64,000 nucleotides of DNA from Heliocybe sulcata. Its lineage: Eukaryota > Basidiomycota > Agaricomycetes > Gloeophyllales > Gloeophyllaceae. Below the pieces are notes generated by a model. The model was not told the origin of the DNA and ran no database searches. It saw nothing but the letters and a program-made list of their open reading frames with translations. How positions within the stretch are numbered: position 1 is the first letter of the stretch; the number at the start of each line of letters is the position of its first letter. The translations under genes and the position numbers were made by a program. This document shows, in pieces, positions 34,439 to 47,495 of this stretch. The stretch is from assembly GCA_004369045.1 (NCBI GenBank), contig ML213510.1, forward strand, positions 20,631 through 84,630. Direction: 5' to 3'.

Positions 34439-37400
34439 ATGTCTACCACGAAGCGAACATTCCCTGACCTCGGGGAGCGCAACTACGGCGCCTGGGCTGA
34501 CAACATGGAGGCCTTCCTGAAGACTCTCGACTTCTGGGATGTCACCAGCGACCCCAGCGCTGCGCCGTTGCCCGCTGACACGACCAACGTCACCCCGGAG
34601 GAGCGTAAGGAGATTAGGGACTGGGAGAAGCGCAAGGCGCAGGCGGCGGGGCATATATAATTGGCGATTGAGGACGCGCAGAAGGTGCATGTAAAGGAGG
34701 TGAAGGACAAGCCGGACCTGATGTGGCAGCGGTTGCGGGACGTGCACGTCCAACAGAAGCCAGGTGCGCACTTCAACGCCTATGACTCGCTCCTCAGCCT
34801 CCGCAAGGAGGAAGGGGAGACCCTCGTCGCTCTCGATGCTCGCGGGGACAAGGCGCTGCAGGATATCAAGGCCCTGCGCCCTGCTACCCTCACCATCGAC
34901 CAACTCGACGACAATCTCACTGCCATGGCCCTCATCCGGGCTCTCCCTTCCGAGTACAACAGCTTCGTCTCCTCCCTGCTCCTCCTCAACTCCCTCGACC
35001 GCACCAAGCTTCACGCTGCGTTCCAGAACGAGGAGTCCCAGTGCACCACCCGCAACGTCGACACCACGCTCGCTATGCGCGCTGTTGCCGCCGCTGGCCC
35101 CAGCACCTCTTCAGGCATACGCTGCACGTTCTGCGACTACGAGGGGCATCTGGAGGCCAATTGCAAGTTCAAGGAGAATGCAGCCAAGGTGCAGAAGGTC
35201 AAGACGGCTGAGCGTCGCCAGGATCGCCGTGGGGGCAAGAGGAAGACTCAAGGCGCGAACGAGGTGTCTGAGGACGTTGGCGAGTCTGCTAACGTCGCCG
35301 AGTATGCTGGCAAAGCAAGTGTCGCCCTCTCTACTGCTGAGCGCTCCTCCTGGCTCTCATCCCCGGCAGCGGCTAACTGGAACACGGATACAGGTGCTAC
35401 TTCACACATGACGCCTCACCGTCACTGATTCATCTCCTACTCGCCCCACATCGTCCCAGTCCGTCTCGCCAATCATTCGATCATCTACTCTGCTGGGATG
35501 GGGTCTGTGATGTTCGAGCCGGTCATTAGAGGGTCAAAGGCGGCAGCTGTACTACTACACGATGTCCTTCATGTTCCTCAGCTTGGGTCCAATCTATTAT
35601 CTGTTTACCATCTCACCAAGGCCAAAGGCTATTGCTGCGAGATCCAGGGCGCGTCTGCCGCGTTCTACCTCAACGACAAGCTGGTCTTCACTGCATCTGT
35701 CAACGATCACAACACCGGGTACTTGGATGGCCGTACTCTGGTTGGCGCATCGCACGACGCTTCACTAGCGGACGCTGCACCACTCGACTTAACGCTTTGG
35801 CACCGTCATTTATCTCATGTGAACTACGACTACGTCCAGCGTATGAAAGATAAGCAGCTTGTCCAAGGCCTCACCATCCGCTCCTCTGCCGCTCCAGACC
35901 CCATCTGCGAACCATGCATTGCGACGTCCCACAGCACGCCACACGCCCTTCCTCTCCACTCGACCTTGTTGTCTCTGATCTCAAAGGTCCACTGCCTGTT
36001 GCATCATACGAAGGTTTCCGCTACTGGATCACCTTCATCGACGCTCATACGCGCTACTGGACTGTTGCGTTCCTGCGGGAGAAGAGCGACGCCTTTGCTG
36101 CCTTCAAGGTCTTCAAGGCGCAGGTTGAAAACGAGCTAGGAGCGAAGATAAAGTGCACTATGGATGATAAGGGTGGCGAGTATGTGGGACGCGAGTGGGA
36201 GGAGTTCTGCCGCAAGGAGGGAATTGTGCGCAAACACACTGAGACGGACGAGCCGTATCAGAACGGTATTGCGGAGCGCGCTAACCAGACGATTCAGGCT
36301 GCCGTGACTGCGATGCTCTTCGAGGCGAAGCTCCCGGCTTCCTTCTGGTCTGTTGCCGTGCGCTGCTTCGTACACGTCCAGAACCGTGTTCCTTGTGCAA
36401 CGCTCTCTGGTGCTATTCCCTACTCGCTCTGGAAGAAAGGCAAGAAGCCGGACGTGTCCTATCTTCGTGTCTTCGGCTCTCTGGCCTACGTCCTCATACG
36501 CAAGAAGCAGTGCAAAGCGCTTCAACCCCACACGCGCAAGTGCATCTTCGTTGGGTATGCTGCTGGTACACGTGCTTGGGTATTCTGGGATGCTGCGGAG
36601 CGCAAGTTCTTCAACAGTTCCAACGCTGTCTTCGACGAGCGCTGCTTCCCTGGCAACCACCGGAACATTAGCCCGTTCGGTGAGCCTGTTGAGTCAGTGG
36701 ATGTACCCGATCCGGGGGGAGATAACGAGCTCCCTGTGGATGTACCGGATCAGGGGGGAGATGACGACGACGACGACGATGCTCCGTTACCTCCACCTAG
36801 ACCTCGCACTCCTTCGCCGGCACCTGCTCAGGCTCCTGCACCCCCACAAATCGATCCGGCACCATCGCCACCTCCCGCAAGATGCTCGACACGCTCTACA
36901 CGTCAGCGCGGCTCTTTGAACGAGAGCATGCTCCAACGCCGCAATGCAGCTCCTCCTGGTACCAGAGTCTCTCCTGCTGTGCCGGATGCTCGTATCAAGT
37001 CTGAATCACCGTCTCCGGATCCCCTCGCACTCCCAGCACCTCCTCCCGCTTCAGTCAAAGAGTTCTTGCCTCCAGACGATTCCGTGCATGAGGATGAGCT
37101 CAACATCAGACCTGAGGATGACGGCGATGCCAACTCAGCAGCTGCGATGTCTGCGGCACTGGACTACCTTCTGGACGGCCAAACTGTCGAGTACTGGTCT
37201 TTAGACGAGGCGCTGAACTTTGCTTTTGAGTCTGCTGTCCAGAACGCTTGTGAGGGCCGGGAACATGCTGGAGAGCCGCGTACGTTCCATGAAGCGATGC
37301 AGCGTCCGGAGGAAGAGCGCCAGCAGTGGTTGAAGGCCGCACAAGACGAGATCCAGTCTCTAGTCGAGAATGGGACATTTGAGCTCATCGAGTGCCCTCC

Positions 37401-38840
37401 TGGCCGCAAGGCTATTGGCAGCCGCTGGGTGTTTCGTGTTAAGCGCAACGCGGATGGATCCATCGAGCGCTACAAGGGGCGACTGGTCGCGAAGGGCTTC
37501 TCACAGCGTCCTGGCTTTGACTACAACGAGACGTTTGCTCCTACGCCCAAATGGGTCTCGCTGTGCACTACGTTGGCACTGGCTGCTCTGGAGGACTTGG
37601 AGATTGAGAGCATCGATATCTCGACCGCGTATCTGAATGGTATGCTGGAGGAGGACGTCTACATGAAGCAGCCGGAGGGTTTTGAGGAGAAAGGACCAGA
37701 GTGGGTTTGGAAGCTCCATAAGTTGCTGTACGGACTGAAGCAGGCTGGGCGTCGCTGGCACGAGAAGCTGAACGAGGTCTTGACTGCAAAGCTGGGCTTC
37801 ACTCGACTCACCTGCGAGCACAGTGTCTGGGTCTATCGCAAGGACGACACGCGTATCATTGTTCCTGTCTTTGTCGACGATATGACCATTGCCGCTAAGT
37901 CTAAAGCCGCCATCCAGCAGGTCAAGGATGATCTCCGGCAACACTTCAAGCTGCGCGACCTTGGTCCAACCTCTTGGCTTCTAGGCATCGAGATTACCCG
38001 TGACCGCTCTGTGCGCTCCCTTTCCATCTCCCAGCGCCAGTACATCCTCGACGTCCTACAGCGCTTCAACATGGCTGACTGCGACTCGGTGTCAACGCCT
38101 ATGGACCCTGGTCTCAAGTTGAGCATGTCCATGGCTCCTCAGACCAAGGCCGATGTCAAGGAGATGCACTCTGTGCCTTACATCAATGCTGTTGGTGCCC
38201 TTGCCTACCTATCTGTTGCTATGCGTCCAGACATTGCTTACACTGTTGGAGTTTTGGCTCGCTTCAGCAAGAACCCTGGCAAGAGTCACTGGAAGGCGGT
38301 GAAGCACCTCTTTCACTATCTGAAGGGAACTGTCGACTGCAAGCTTACTTATGCTCCCTCATTGTTGACTGCCCTCTTCACTACTCTCACGGATGCTGAC
38401 CATGCTGGCAACCCGGACAACGGTCGCTCTACTAGCGGCTGTGTTGTCAAGATGGGCACTGGCGCTATCTCCTGGTCTAGCTGACTTCAGTCGATCATGA
38501 TGCTGTCCACCACTGAGGCTGAGTACGTTGCCGCCGTCTCTGCTGCTCAGGAGATACTCTGGCTGCGCAGTTTCCTCATGGAACTCAGCTACCCCACTTC
38601 CGGTCCATCTATGCTCCACATCGATAACCAATCGGCGCTACAAGTCACCAAGAACCCAGAACACCATGATGCATGAAGCACTTGGACTTGCGGTTCCACC
38701 AGCTGCGCGACAAGGTTGCGCGTGGGTGGATTGCGCTGGCACATCTTAGGATGGATGTGATGCCGGCAGATGTGATGAGGAAGGGGCTGGTGAAAGTGAA
38801 GGTGGAAGCAATGGTTAGGTTGCTTGAGCTGGGTGTCTGA
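34439..38840 (+). pseudogene. Copia-1 gag-pol polyprotein, nearly intact
   Basis: Ty1/Copia order is complete. Gag starts MSTTKRTFPDLGERNYGAW and has a zinc knuckle CTFCDYEGHLEANC. Protease has NTDTGATSHM. Integrase has the H-H-C-C part (LWHRHLSHV..CEPC) and the D-D-E sites (VVSDLKGP, TMDDKGGEY, QNGIAERANQ). RT has SRWVFRVKRN, ISTAYLNG and FVDDM. RNase H has LTDADHAGNPDNGRSTSG and STTEAEYVA. Faults are few: TAA at 34658, TGA at 35426, a frameshift between about 35905 and 35930, TGA at 38482 (CGA expected) and a 1-nt slip near 38668. A purine tract (38856-38876) precedes the 3' LTR. It is a fairly young copy that cannot make full protein as read. Confidence 0.9.
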
Positions 38841-38876
38841 TAGAGGCGCTGTGTCAGGGGGGGGTGGGGGGGGGGG

Positions 38877-39173
38877 TGTTGGCATTCATGCCTACAAGGT
38901 CAGCAACACTCAAGACTAGTGCAAAACAAAATATGCTCTTGCCTGGGATTGAACCTGCAGCCTCCAGGCTGCAGGTAGGTGCTCTTACCACTACACCATT
39001 TAGTCATTGCTTACCTCTTTGACTTGGACCTCTTAGCTACTCTTTCTTTCTCACTTTCCTATTTCATCTATACAGTTCCAAGCCACTTCCCACACTCTGC
39101 AAAGAGCAAAAACAGCACTGAGTCAAGCTCTCTTCCTCATCCAACTTAATAGAGCTCGACTCAGGTATGTTTT
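38877..39173 (+). repeat. Copia-1 3' LTR, truncated
   Basis: Starts TGTTGGCATTC directly after a G-rich polypurine tract. It matches the first about 290 bases of the 5' LTR (with a second tRNA-like segment at about 38933-39014, minus strand) and then stops at an inverted full-length LTR. Confidence 0.75.
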
Positions 39174-39559
39174 TATCAAGCTGGGAAGCCTGGAGGTCTC
39201 AAACAGTGCACAGGGAAGCCTGAGTCAAGCTCTATTAAGTTGGATAATTACATGACATGCAAAAGACATACCTGAGTCAAGGTCTATTAAGTTGGATGAA
39301 GAAGAGAGCTTGACTCAGCGCCGTTTTCGCTCTTTGCAGAGCGTGGGAAGTGGCTTGGAACTGTACAGACAAAATAGGAAAGTGAGAAAGAAAGAATAGC
39401 TAAGAGGTCCAAGTCAAAGAGGTAAGCAATGACTAAATGGTGTAGTGGTAAGAGCACCTACCTGCAGCCTGGAGGCTGCAGGTTCAATCCTGGGCAAGAG
39501 CGCATTTTGTTTTGCACTAGTCTTGAGTGTTGCTAACCTCGTAGGCACAAATGCCGATA
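39174..39559 (-). repeat. Inverted Copia-1 LTR (386 bp)
   Basis: Runs TATCAAGC..GCCGATA, the complete reverse complement of the LTR minus the 190-bp internal block. A third tRNA-like segment lies at about 39420-39505 (plus strand). Abutting the direct 3' LTR, it makes a palindromic junction at 39150-39200. Confidence 0.75.
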
Positions 39560-40159
39560 GAAACACAGCAGAGAGTGGAGTTGACCTCTGGTATTGATAC
39601 ATCTGATGCTTGATCTGCACTAGCTCGAGTAGAGGTGCTGCCATATGTTTCTAGGCAGTGTTCCAGAGGAGATCAGTAGTACTTAGCCTACTGTCAGAGA
39701 TATTGTTTCCACCATCAGACATTCATTTTAATCTGTCAGACCATGGATCTGGGTAGAAACCAAATATATGAGAAGGGTCCCTAAAGCATCGCACAAATTA
39801 AATACATACTACCATACAGAGCTTCCTTTTTCTGCAATCCTGGATGGTTCAATGAGCTGGATGGCAACACTCAAGATTATAGACATACTGTACCATAATT
39901 GGATGGTTGGTGTATGAGCATTCCCTGCTCAATAATGCTTGGTCTTGCCCACGTGATTATGAATCCTTTGGTGTTTTTACTTCCTGAGATGTGCCACCCA
40001 TGTTGCTGTGCTTGAAACACCTCTTGGATCATGTCAGCAGCACCCAAGGCTGCTGATGCAGGCAGGAACAGTGCAAAGAATGCTACAGGGTGAGCCATTA
40101 TCCTGAAGATAACCAGCCTTGGAGAGAAGCTTGAATCTATTGCAGAGAGCATCAAGGAT
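39560..40159. other. Gene-free stretch
   Basis: No gene, RNA or repeat was recognised. Confidence 0.4.
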
Positions 40160-40465
40160 TTGCAGAAGGATTCTAAGCACCTGCAGACACTGCAGATGAA
40201 GTTTGCAGACATGGAGAGCAGGCTGAAAACCCTCAAAGAAGAGAACAAAGCCCTTAAAGATTCTGTCAAGGCATCTAAGGCATGTATCAAGACTCTTGAA
40301 GGCGAGTTGATGGAGCATATCAATGAGTGCAAGACAGTAGCAGCAGAGGAAGTATCTAATAGAGGACAAGCAGGCCAGGAGAATCCAGACTACCAGAAGC
40401 ACCTTGAGCAGGCTAAACAAAGTACCCTGACTATGGCAGATCCAAACCTAAATTTGAGTCTTTGA
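40160..40465 (+). pseudogene. Coiled-coil ORF, possibly a retroelement gag remnant
   Basis: 101 codons, strongly charged with a leucine heptad pattern (MKFADMESRLKTLKEENKAL). The frame is open upstream with similar Lys/Glu-rich sequence. No zinc knuckle and no family that I recognise. It could be the start of a gag or part of a host-like gene; related sequence may continue to about 40800 with stops. Confidence 0.3.
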
Positions 40466-40819
40466 GGCATTCAGGCTTTCATATTACCTTCATACCCTGT
40501 TCATAGAATGATATATTTGAGCTACCAATGACACCTGGGAGTTCCAAACCCCACTGTAACCAATCTTCCAGCATGGCCTGGGGATGATATTATGCCGGTT
40601 GACATTGCAATCCAGAGGATATACTTGTGCTTCAAGTGGGACTTGCTGGATAGTGAGCTATATAATCTTGATGGGATCAAAGAAATTATTATGGGTATCA
40701 AGAGAGATGGTCTTACCTAAGTCCCTGAAGCTATGCATGCTATGTGGGAGATTTCTGAAATTGATTTCAACATGAAAGTTGTGAACAAATTCAAAGACTT
40801 AGCCAAGAGTCGTGAGCCC

Positions 40820-41814
40820 TAAAAATATACACATTTTACCACAACTGTGGTAAACTCATATGCACTACTTTAGTACTCCATATATGTTTATCCTTGTAGT
40901 TGGATTATATAGGATATAATGTGACCATGTTCTGGTATGCTTATACATGATTGAGCCAGGATTATATAGGATGTATATATTGACTGTATATGGTTAAGGG
41001 GACATTATACTGGGCATGTATAGGATTGCACTGGATCTATACCAGAATTGTAGGGTATCTCAGGCTATTTATACTGGGTTTATGAGATGTGGCAGGGGGT
41101 TTGTACGCTCTGTTTGTCAGTTTATATGGGATTGTATACTGCACTGCTATATTTATATATGGGGTGTATGATATTAAGGTGCCTTTATATAAACTGGCAG
41201 GGCAGTTATACTGGATACATGCCATTTGCTGGTGCATTTATATAGTATCATACCGAATCTGGCTCATATTATATGCATATATGTAAGCTATATACCTTTG
41301 CTGGTTGCTTTATATTGGATTTATATAAAATGTATGGGCACTTTGTATAACTATAGGGGAGATCTGGTTGCATTATATGAGATTTATATCCAACTTGGGG
41401 GGGCCCTGCTAGGTGGAATCCAGTATAACTGCCCTGCAAGTTTATATAAAGGCACCTTAATATCATACACCCCATATATAAATATAGCAGTGCAGTATAC
41501 AATCCCATATAAACTGACAAACAGAGCGTACAAACCCCCTGCCACATCTCATAAACCCAGTATAAATAGCCTGAGATACCCTACAATTCTGGTATAAATC
41601 CAGTGCAATCCTATACATGCCCAGTATAATGTCCCCTTAACCATATACAGTCAATATATACATCCTATATAATCCTGGCTCAATCATGTATAAGCATACC
41701 AGAACATGGTCACATTTTATCCTATATAATCCAACTACAAGGATAAACATATATGTAGTACTAAAGTAGTGTATATGAGTTTATCACAGTTGTGGTAAAA
41801 TGTGTATATTTTTA
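40820..41814. mobile_element. Foldback (long terminal inverted repeat) element 1, 995 bp
   Basis: TAAAAATATACAC at the left is mirrored by GTGTATATTTTTA at the right, and the arms of about 400 bp (40820-41220 against 41415-41814) are near-perfect inverted repeats. The middle holds sequence found in only one arm, so the right arm has an internal deletion compared with element 2. There is no coding sequence for a transposase. Flanks GAGCCC and AAGCTC are not a clean duplication. It is a non-autonomous element; the superfamily was not assigned. Confidence 0.8.
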
Positions 41815-41867
41815 AAGCTCACAACTCCTTTGTCTGCCCTCACCTGATCCTGTGGTGGTGGATAACC
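41815..41867 (+). pseudogene. Gypsy integrase C-terminal fragment left of Copia-2
   Basis: The last codons (PDPVVVDN) continue in frame, after removal of Copia-2 and one TAACC, into QVEHKVEKIVDS and the chromodomain at 47.1 kb. Earlier pol sequence is missing; foldback element 1 begins immediately to the left. Confidence 0.65.
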
Positions 41868-44800
41868 TGTAGAGCCAATGTGGCATTGAGCCCTGTTAGC
41901 AGAGGCAATTCCATTTTCTTTCTCAGTATTGATGTTTCATTCCTATTGGCTAGTTGGTACTTGCCGTAGTTAGTAGGTAAAAACTCATCGGACAGCTGTG
42001 TCACCCCTCAGCCTGTTCACCATCCTTGGGGTAAGTCCTATTTCCTAGCTACTAGAGGTTACAGTCAGCTCATATGTATTGTAGACCTGTTTTCACAGGT
42101 AGAGTGTAATTCAGCCTGTTCACCATTCTCAGCTGAGGGACCTGTTTTCACAGGTTATGAGCCCAAGTGCTCCATGACAGGTTCAAGGTTAATTTATATG
42201 TGGGTGCTGGTGCTAAGTTATTAGGCTACATGTTGAAGTGTTCTAGCCATGGCAGTCTTTACAAGACAATGGTGTAAATAATAACTTAATTGCGGCACAC
42301 CACTCACCATGACAACCACCAAAAATGGTGAATGACAAGCATTTATGGTTTGCCATGACCGAGGCGAAGGTCTTGAAGGCTGATGGGAAGAATTGGCTCG
42401 AGTGGAAGGGGAAGATCAAGGCCGCAGTCCGGGTAAAAGGACTGCGGGGTTATCTTACCAGGGAGACAAAGTGACTGGGAGAGAGCGAGGATGGGCAGAG
42501 TGTGTACCACGAGGCCTCGAACATTCCCCCACCCCAGAGGACATCATCACTGAGCCCTGGAATGATTACCAAGACCACCGAGTCTATGTGTGCGAAATGG
42601 GAGCAAGACAACAAGTGGGTCAAGACATCCATCACCATGAAAATGGATGATACCATTACGCTAGGCCTCGATGACACCAATGAGATGACTGCTTATGATG
42701 TTTGGTACATCCTGTTGAGCAAGTACAAGTGCCAGACCCTGGAGGTGGCGGTCAATGCTTGAAGGTATCTCAAGTCGAAGAAGTTCAAGGAGAGCTCGAG
42801 TCTGGAGGCCCATTTTGATGACTTACATCATTTGCAAAAGGAGGCTAATAATCTGGGTGCTGGTATCCATGACCCAGAGTTCCTCATCATCCTATGCGAG
42901 TCTCTACCGGTGTCCATGGAGAACATCACAAATCCTGTATGGATGGTGAACTGGGACCCAGATGAAGCTATGCAAGCCATCACCTCCTTATATCTTAGCA
43001 AGCTCATGAGGAGTGGGAAACCTGTCATGACCAGAACCAATGGTGGTTTGTCAACAGTGGCATTTGTTGCGCATACTCCTAGCCAGGGATCACTGAAGAC
43101 CACACTCGTTTGCAATTGGTGTGGGTGGGCAAGGCATTCAAGGCAAAATTGCTATTGCCCAGGCAGAGGGAAAGACAGCCAACAACTGTCATCTTGGACA
43201 ATGAAGCCCGGACCCAAACATGGTTCGCCGGCTGAGAAGTTCATGCAAGAAAACAATCTGTATGACAATTCCAACTGCTCTCCTACAGCACCCACTGTAC
43301 CTAGAGGTCCCCAGACGACTGCTCCGAATGTTGCATCACACGCTAATGGTGGCAATCCATGATTACAACATCTTCATGGCAAGCATTGACCCAGACAATT
43401 CTTGTGTCCCCAGAGACAAGGTCGCCATCCCGAACATGGTAACACCGTCTACATCCCCACGTTTAGCATCAGCCCCAATGTTCATTGACTCTGGCACAAC
43501 CCACCATTATTTCACAAAATGAGAACATTTTATCAATTACGTGGAAATTGTACAGCAAACAGGTTGAGGAGCCAAGAAAGGGATGAACTTCACAGTTATC
43601 GGTGGGGGGAAAGTGCTGATGAAAGTCACGGTCAATGGTCAGCCAACAGCGCTCATTTTTCGAGATGCAGTTCATGCACCTGATCTTCGTGCCAAACCTT
43701 ATATCTGTTCCGAGGATGGACCTGGGAGGGTACAAGGTGTCGATGCAAAATGGGACCACCAGAGTACTGACCCAGGAGTCCGAACCTTGCCTGCTATTCT
43801 TTGGCATGCTGGAAGTAAATCTGGGAAGCTGTCTATATCAGATGGAAGTGGACTCTTACATCACCGAGCTCACGAGCAACATCCCATGTCTGGAAATTAT
43901 GTTCGATGTGAGAGTGCTAGTTGCATTCCATGCCATCGGGACAGACCTAGTGATGTGGCACCATCGTTTTGGACACCCTGGAGAGACAGCTCTTCAATGG
44001 ATGGTGAAGTCTGGCGTGGTTTGCGGGCTCGAGGTTAATGGTGATAACCTAGTAGGCAGGTGTGAGGACTGCTTGCAGGGCAAGCATGCAAGAGCACCCT
44101 TCCGTGACTCAGAGCAGGAGCCTCATACCAACTACTGTGCATACATTGACTTGCTTGGACCACTGTGCATACCTTCAGTAGGCGGAGCATGTTATGTCAT
44201 GACTATCAATGCTGGAGCGAGCTCTTACCTGCACATCTATACTCTGGAAATAAAGAATGCTGAAGAGAACTTGCAGTGCATGAAGCATCACCACTGGTTG
44301 TCCAAGCATCAAACTGGGCATCAGCTGCTTCGAATTTATACGGACAATGGTATGGAGTTCAAGAACGCGCTGTGGTCGGCTTATACCAGCAAGCATGGTA
44401 TCACCCATGAATTCACAAGCCCTTACACTCTAGAGCAGAACAGAGTCAGAGAATGAGGGCACCGAATGCTGGCTGAATGTGTATGCTGTATGCTGTTTGA
44501 ATCAAAGCTGCCAAGTAACCTGTGTGCGGAAGCCTTCCATACTGCCGCGTACTTGAAGAATCTTTCACCGTCAGCACGTCAAGAAGGAAGGACGCCATAC
44601 AAACACTGGTACAGACACATCCTGAATGTAACCCATCTGCGATCTTTTGGCTGCGTGGCTTGGGTGAAAGTGCCCAATGAGACTTGGACTTGCCTTGACC
44701 CAAAGTCTATAAAATGCCAGCTCATAGGGTATTCTGATGATGCAGATTATCGATTGTGGTATGTCCCGGATGACTCCTCTGACAGGGTGGGTCACGTTGT

Positions 44801-47083
44801 ATGGTCGTGCAATGCAATGTTCAAAGAGGGTAATGGCCATTGCACCATGTCTGTCAAAGGGGGGGGGGGGGGGGATGAGATAGACGATGTCAGCTTTGGG
44901 TTTTGTGATGACAACAAGGACCCTATCAATGTGGCATGTGAGGATGGTGGTACCAGGAACCCAGCACCCACTGTTGGAGTACTGAACGAAGCACAAAAGC
45001 ACGTGCAGCCAGTCAAACCAGTCGTGAACCCAGTACCAGAGCCGCAAAGGTCAGCACAGATATGCAACCAGAGTCGAGCACTCATAGAATTGCTTGAGTC
45101 ACAGCAGCGGGAGGAGAGCCTGTGTGCTGTGGGAGAGTCCTGGGCACATGACGGGGATACTGGTGGTGGAGTGCAGATGGCAGATGACTCTCATGCATTG
45201 TTTGCAGTGTTCATAGCATACGTGGCTGAAGCGGATGAAGACAAGGAGTATATCTTTGTTGACACTGAGTGCGATATGCCAAACACGTAGCAGCAGGCTA
45301 CAGCATGTGGCAACATATGGACACTGGCCATGGCAAAGGAGATCACCGGGTTGGAGAAAATCAAGACTTGGACCCTCATTCTGTGGACTGAGGACATGAA
45401 TGTTGTTGGGTCAAAATGGGTCTTTGCACAGAAGTTTAATGAAGGCAGGATGTGGAAGCCAAAGGCAAGATTGGTAGTGAAAGGGTTTACGCAGATCCCA
45501 TGAGTGGATTTCTTCAAGACCTATGCTTCTGTCATGAGCTTCATATCCCTCTGAACTGTGAATGCAATGGCCATGTATTACGACATGGAGATGGGCCAAG
45601 ACGATGTCAAAAAGGCATACCTGAATGCCACCCCTGACAAGATGATTTTTATGGAGCAGCCTAAAGGTTTTAAGTTGAAACAACACCCGGATCACATCCC
45701 CAAACTCAATTGCACGCTCTATGGACTCATGCAGTCAGGTAATGTATGGTGGAATGAACTGAATAAAACTTATCAGGAGTTGGGTGTCAAGAGTGTGCGT
45801 GCGGACGATTGCATTCGTGTATGCTGGAATCCAGAGACTGGAATGATGCTCACCGCAAATTACACTGATGACATCACCAGTGCCTCCAACATGGTACAAG
45901 GTCTCCAGGCGGCACGTCAAGACCTTGCAAGTCGATACTGCCTGAGCGCGGGGGGGAGCTGAAGTGGATCTTGGGGATCCAGATTGAGAGAAATTGGGAA
46001 GAGCAGATGCTGAGGCTGAACCAAAAGCAGTACACAGAATGCATTCTCAAGAGGTTCAATATGCAGGATGCTCACCCAGTCATAACACCCATGGAGCCGG
46101 GATTGAAGCTCTTGTGGGATGTCAAACCCGCGACACCAGCTGAAGTGGAAGAAATGAAGTCAATTCCTTACAGCAAATGTCTAGTTGCAGTCATGTACTT
46201 GACGTATGCTACACACCCAGATCTTGCATACTGTGTCGGCATCCTCAGTTGATTCATGTCAAATCCGGGAATTACCCATTGGCGAGCCTTGAAGTGGATG
46301 GTACGTTACATCAAGGGTACCCTTGACTATGGCACCACTTATTATGGTTGCAACCACCAGAATTCATCCACCCAGCCGGTCATATACTTGGATGCTTCAT
46401 ACGCAGACTGCCCTGATACTGCTAGGTCAATGCATGGCCACGTCACAGTGCTCACCGGTGGGCCAGTATCTTGGAGCTCAAAGTGCCAGGAAGTCGTTGC
46501 ATTATCCACGACTGAAGCAGAATATATTGCTACCGTGCACGTGGGGCAGACTGCTCACTGGTACACGAAGTTCCTATGCAATCTTATGCATCCTCTGATC
46601 CTGCCAATCATCATTTATTCAGACAGCTCAGGTGGAGAAAGCCTCGCAAAACAAATGGCAAATTTCAATCAAGTGCGCCACCTCCGGGTACACCACCACT
46701 GGCTCCAGGATGCGATCAAGGTGAAGGAGCTCAAGATTGAGCATATCCCAGGGTGAGAGAATCTGGTCGACATGTTCACAAAACCTTTGATGGCACCGAT
46801 TCTACAAAAGCATGTGAATTTTCTGATGCTCAACACCAAGGGGGGGGTGTTGAGCCAATGTGGTGTTGAGCCCCATTAGAGGAGGAAATTCCCTTTTCTT
46901 TCTCAGTATTGATGTTTCATTCCTATTGGCTAGTCAGTACTTGCCATAGTTAGTAGGTAAAAACTCATGGGACAGCTGTGTCACCCCTCAGCCTGTTCAC
47001 CATTCTCAGCTGAGGGGTAAGTCCTATTTCCTAGCTACTAGAGGTTACAGTCAGCTCATATGTATTGTAGACCTGTTTTCACA
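41868..47083 (+). mobile_element. Copia-2 retrotransposon (5216 bp, TSD TAACC)
   Basis: 5' LTR 41868-42152 (TGTAGAGCC..TTTTCACA), primer-binding site GGTTATGAGCCCA at 42153, polypurine tract ending at 46847, 3' LTR 46848-47083 (TGTTGAGCC..TTTTCACA). TAACC stands at 41863-41867 and again at 47084-47088. The 5' LTR is longer because the CCTGTTTTCACAGG end is repeated after about 55 extra bases. The insertion lies in a Gypsy pol gene. Confidence 0.88.
42325..46796 (+). pseudogene. Copia-2 gag-pol, heavily decayed
   Basis: Gag begins MVNDKHLWFAMTEAKVLKADG, with zinc knuckle CNWCGWARHSRQNC. Protease has FIDSGTTHHY. Integrase has WHHRFGHPG..CEDC, YIDLLGP and YTDNGMEF. RT has GSKWVFAQKF, KARLVVKGFTQ and YTDDITS (YVDD expected). 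RNase H has YLDASYADCPDTARS and STTEAEYIA; the tail is MFTKPL. Over ten stops and frame changes are seen, many of them TGA, and a run of 14 G at about 44860. It is older than Copia-1 by the number of faults. Confidence 0.88.
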
Positions 47084-47360
47084 TAACCAGGTTGAGCACA
47101 AGGTGGAGAAGATTGTTGATAGCTGTTTCCACTATCACAAGCTTCAATACCTGGTGAAATGGAAGGGGTATGGGTCTGAGGAGAACACCTGGGAGCCAGT
47201 GGACTTCTCGGACCATATACTGAAGGAAGTTGCCAAGTTCCACCAGCAACATCCTTCTGCTCCAAGATGGATCAATGTGGTGGCCTTTGCAGCACTCTCA
47301 TGGCAAATGGTTGAATGGCCAATAGATGGCAGAGATGTGGGTATGAATGGTGTGGTTTAA
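47084..47360 (+). pseudogene. Gypsy chromodomain (C-terminal end of pol)
   Basis: VEKIVDSCFHYHKLQYLVKW then KGYGSEENTWEPVDF is a chromodomain of chromovirus type, fused to the integrase end; such domains steer insertion to certain chromatin. It ends with VAKFHQQHPSAP and runs to a stop at 47358. The rest of pol is absent on the left because of Copia-2 and foldback element 1. Confidence 0.85.
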
Positions 47361-47495
47361 TATATTCCTGTATACGGTCATTTTAATACCTTTTCTTTTG
47401 TTTCCTTTCAACAGTCTCTGTAAATACTTCTTCTCTTTCCTATTTTCCTTTCTTTGCTCTTATATTGTGGTTGCCACAATCTAGAAGGGTGTTGA
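47361..47495 (+). other. Gypsy 3' UTR with purine tract
   Basis: T-rich non-coding stretch, ending in CTAGAAGGGTGTTGA, a plausible polypurine tract, directly before the 3' LTR. Confidence 0.5.

Noticed and set aside
39420-39505. Functional tRNA gene
   Set aside because: The A- and B-box-like sequences are there, but the T-stem mispairs, no acceptor stem forms, and all three copies lie in an LTR.
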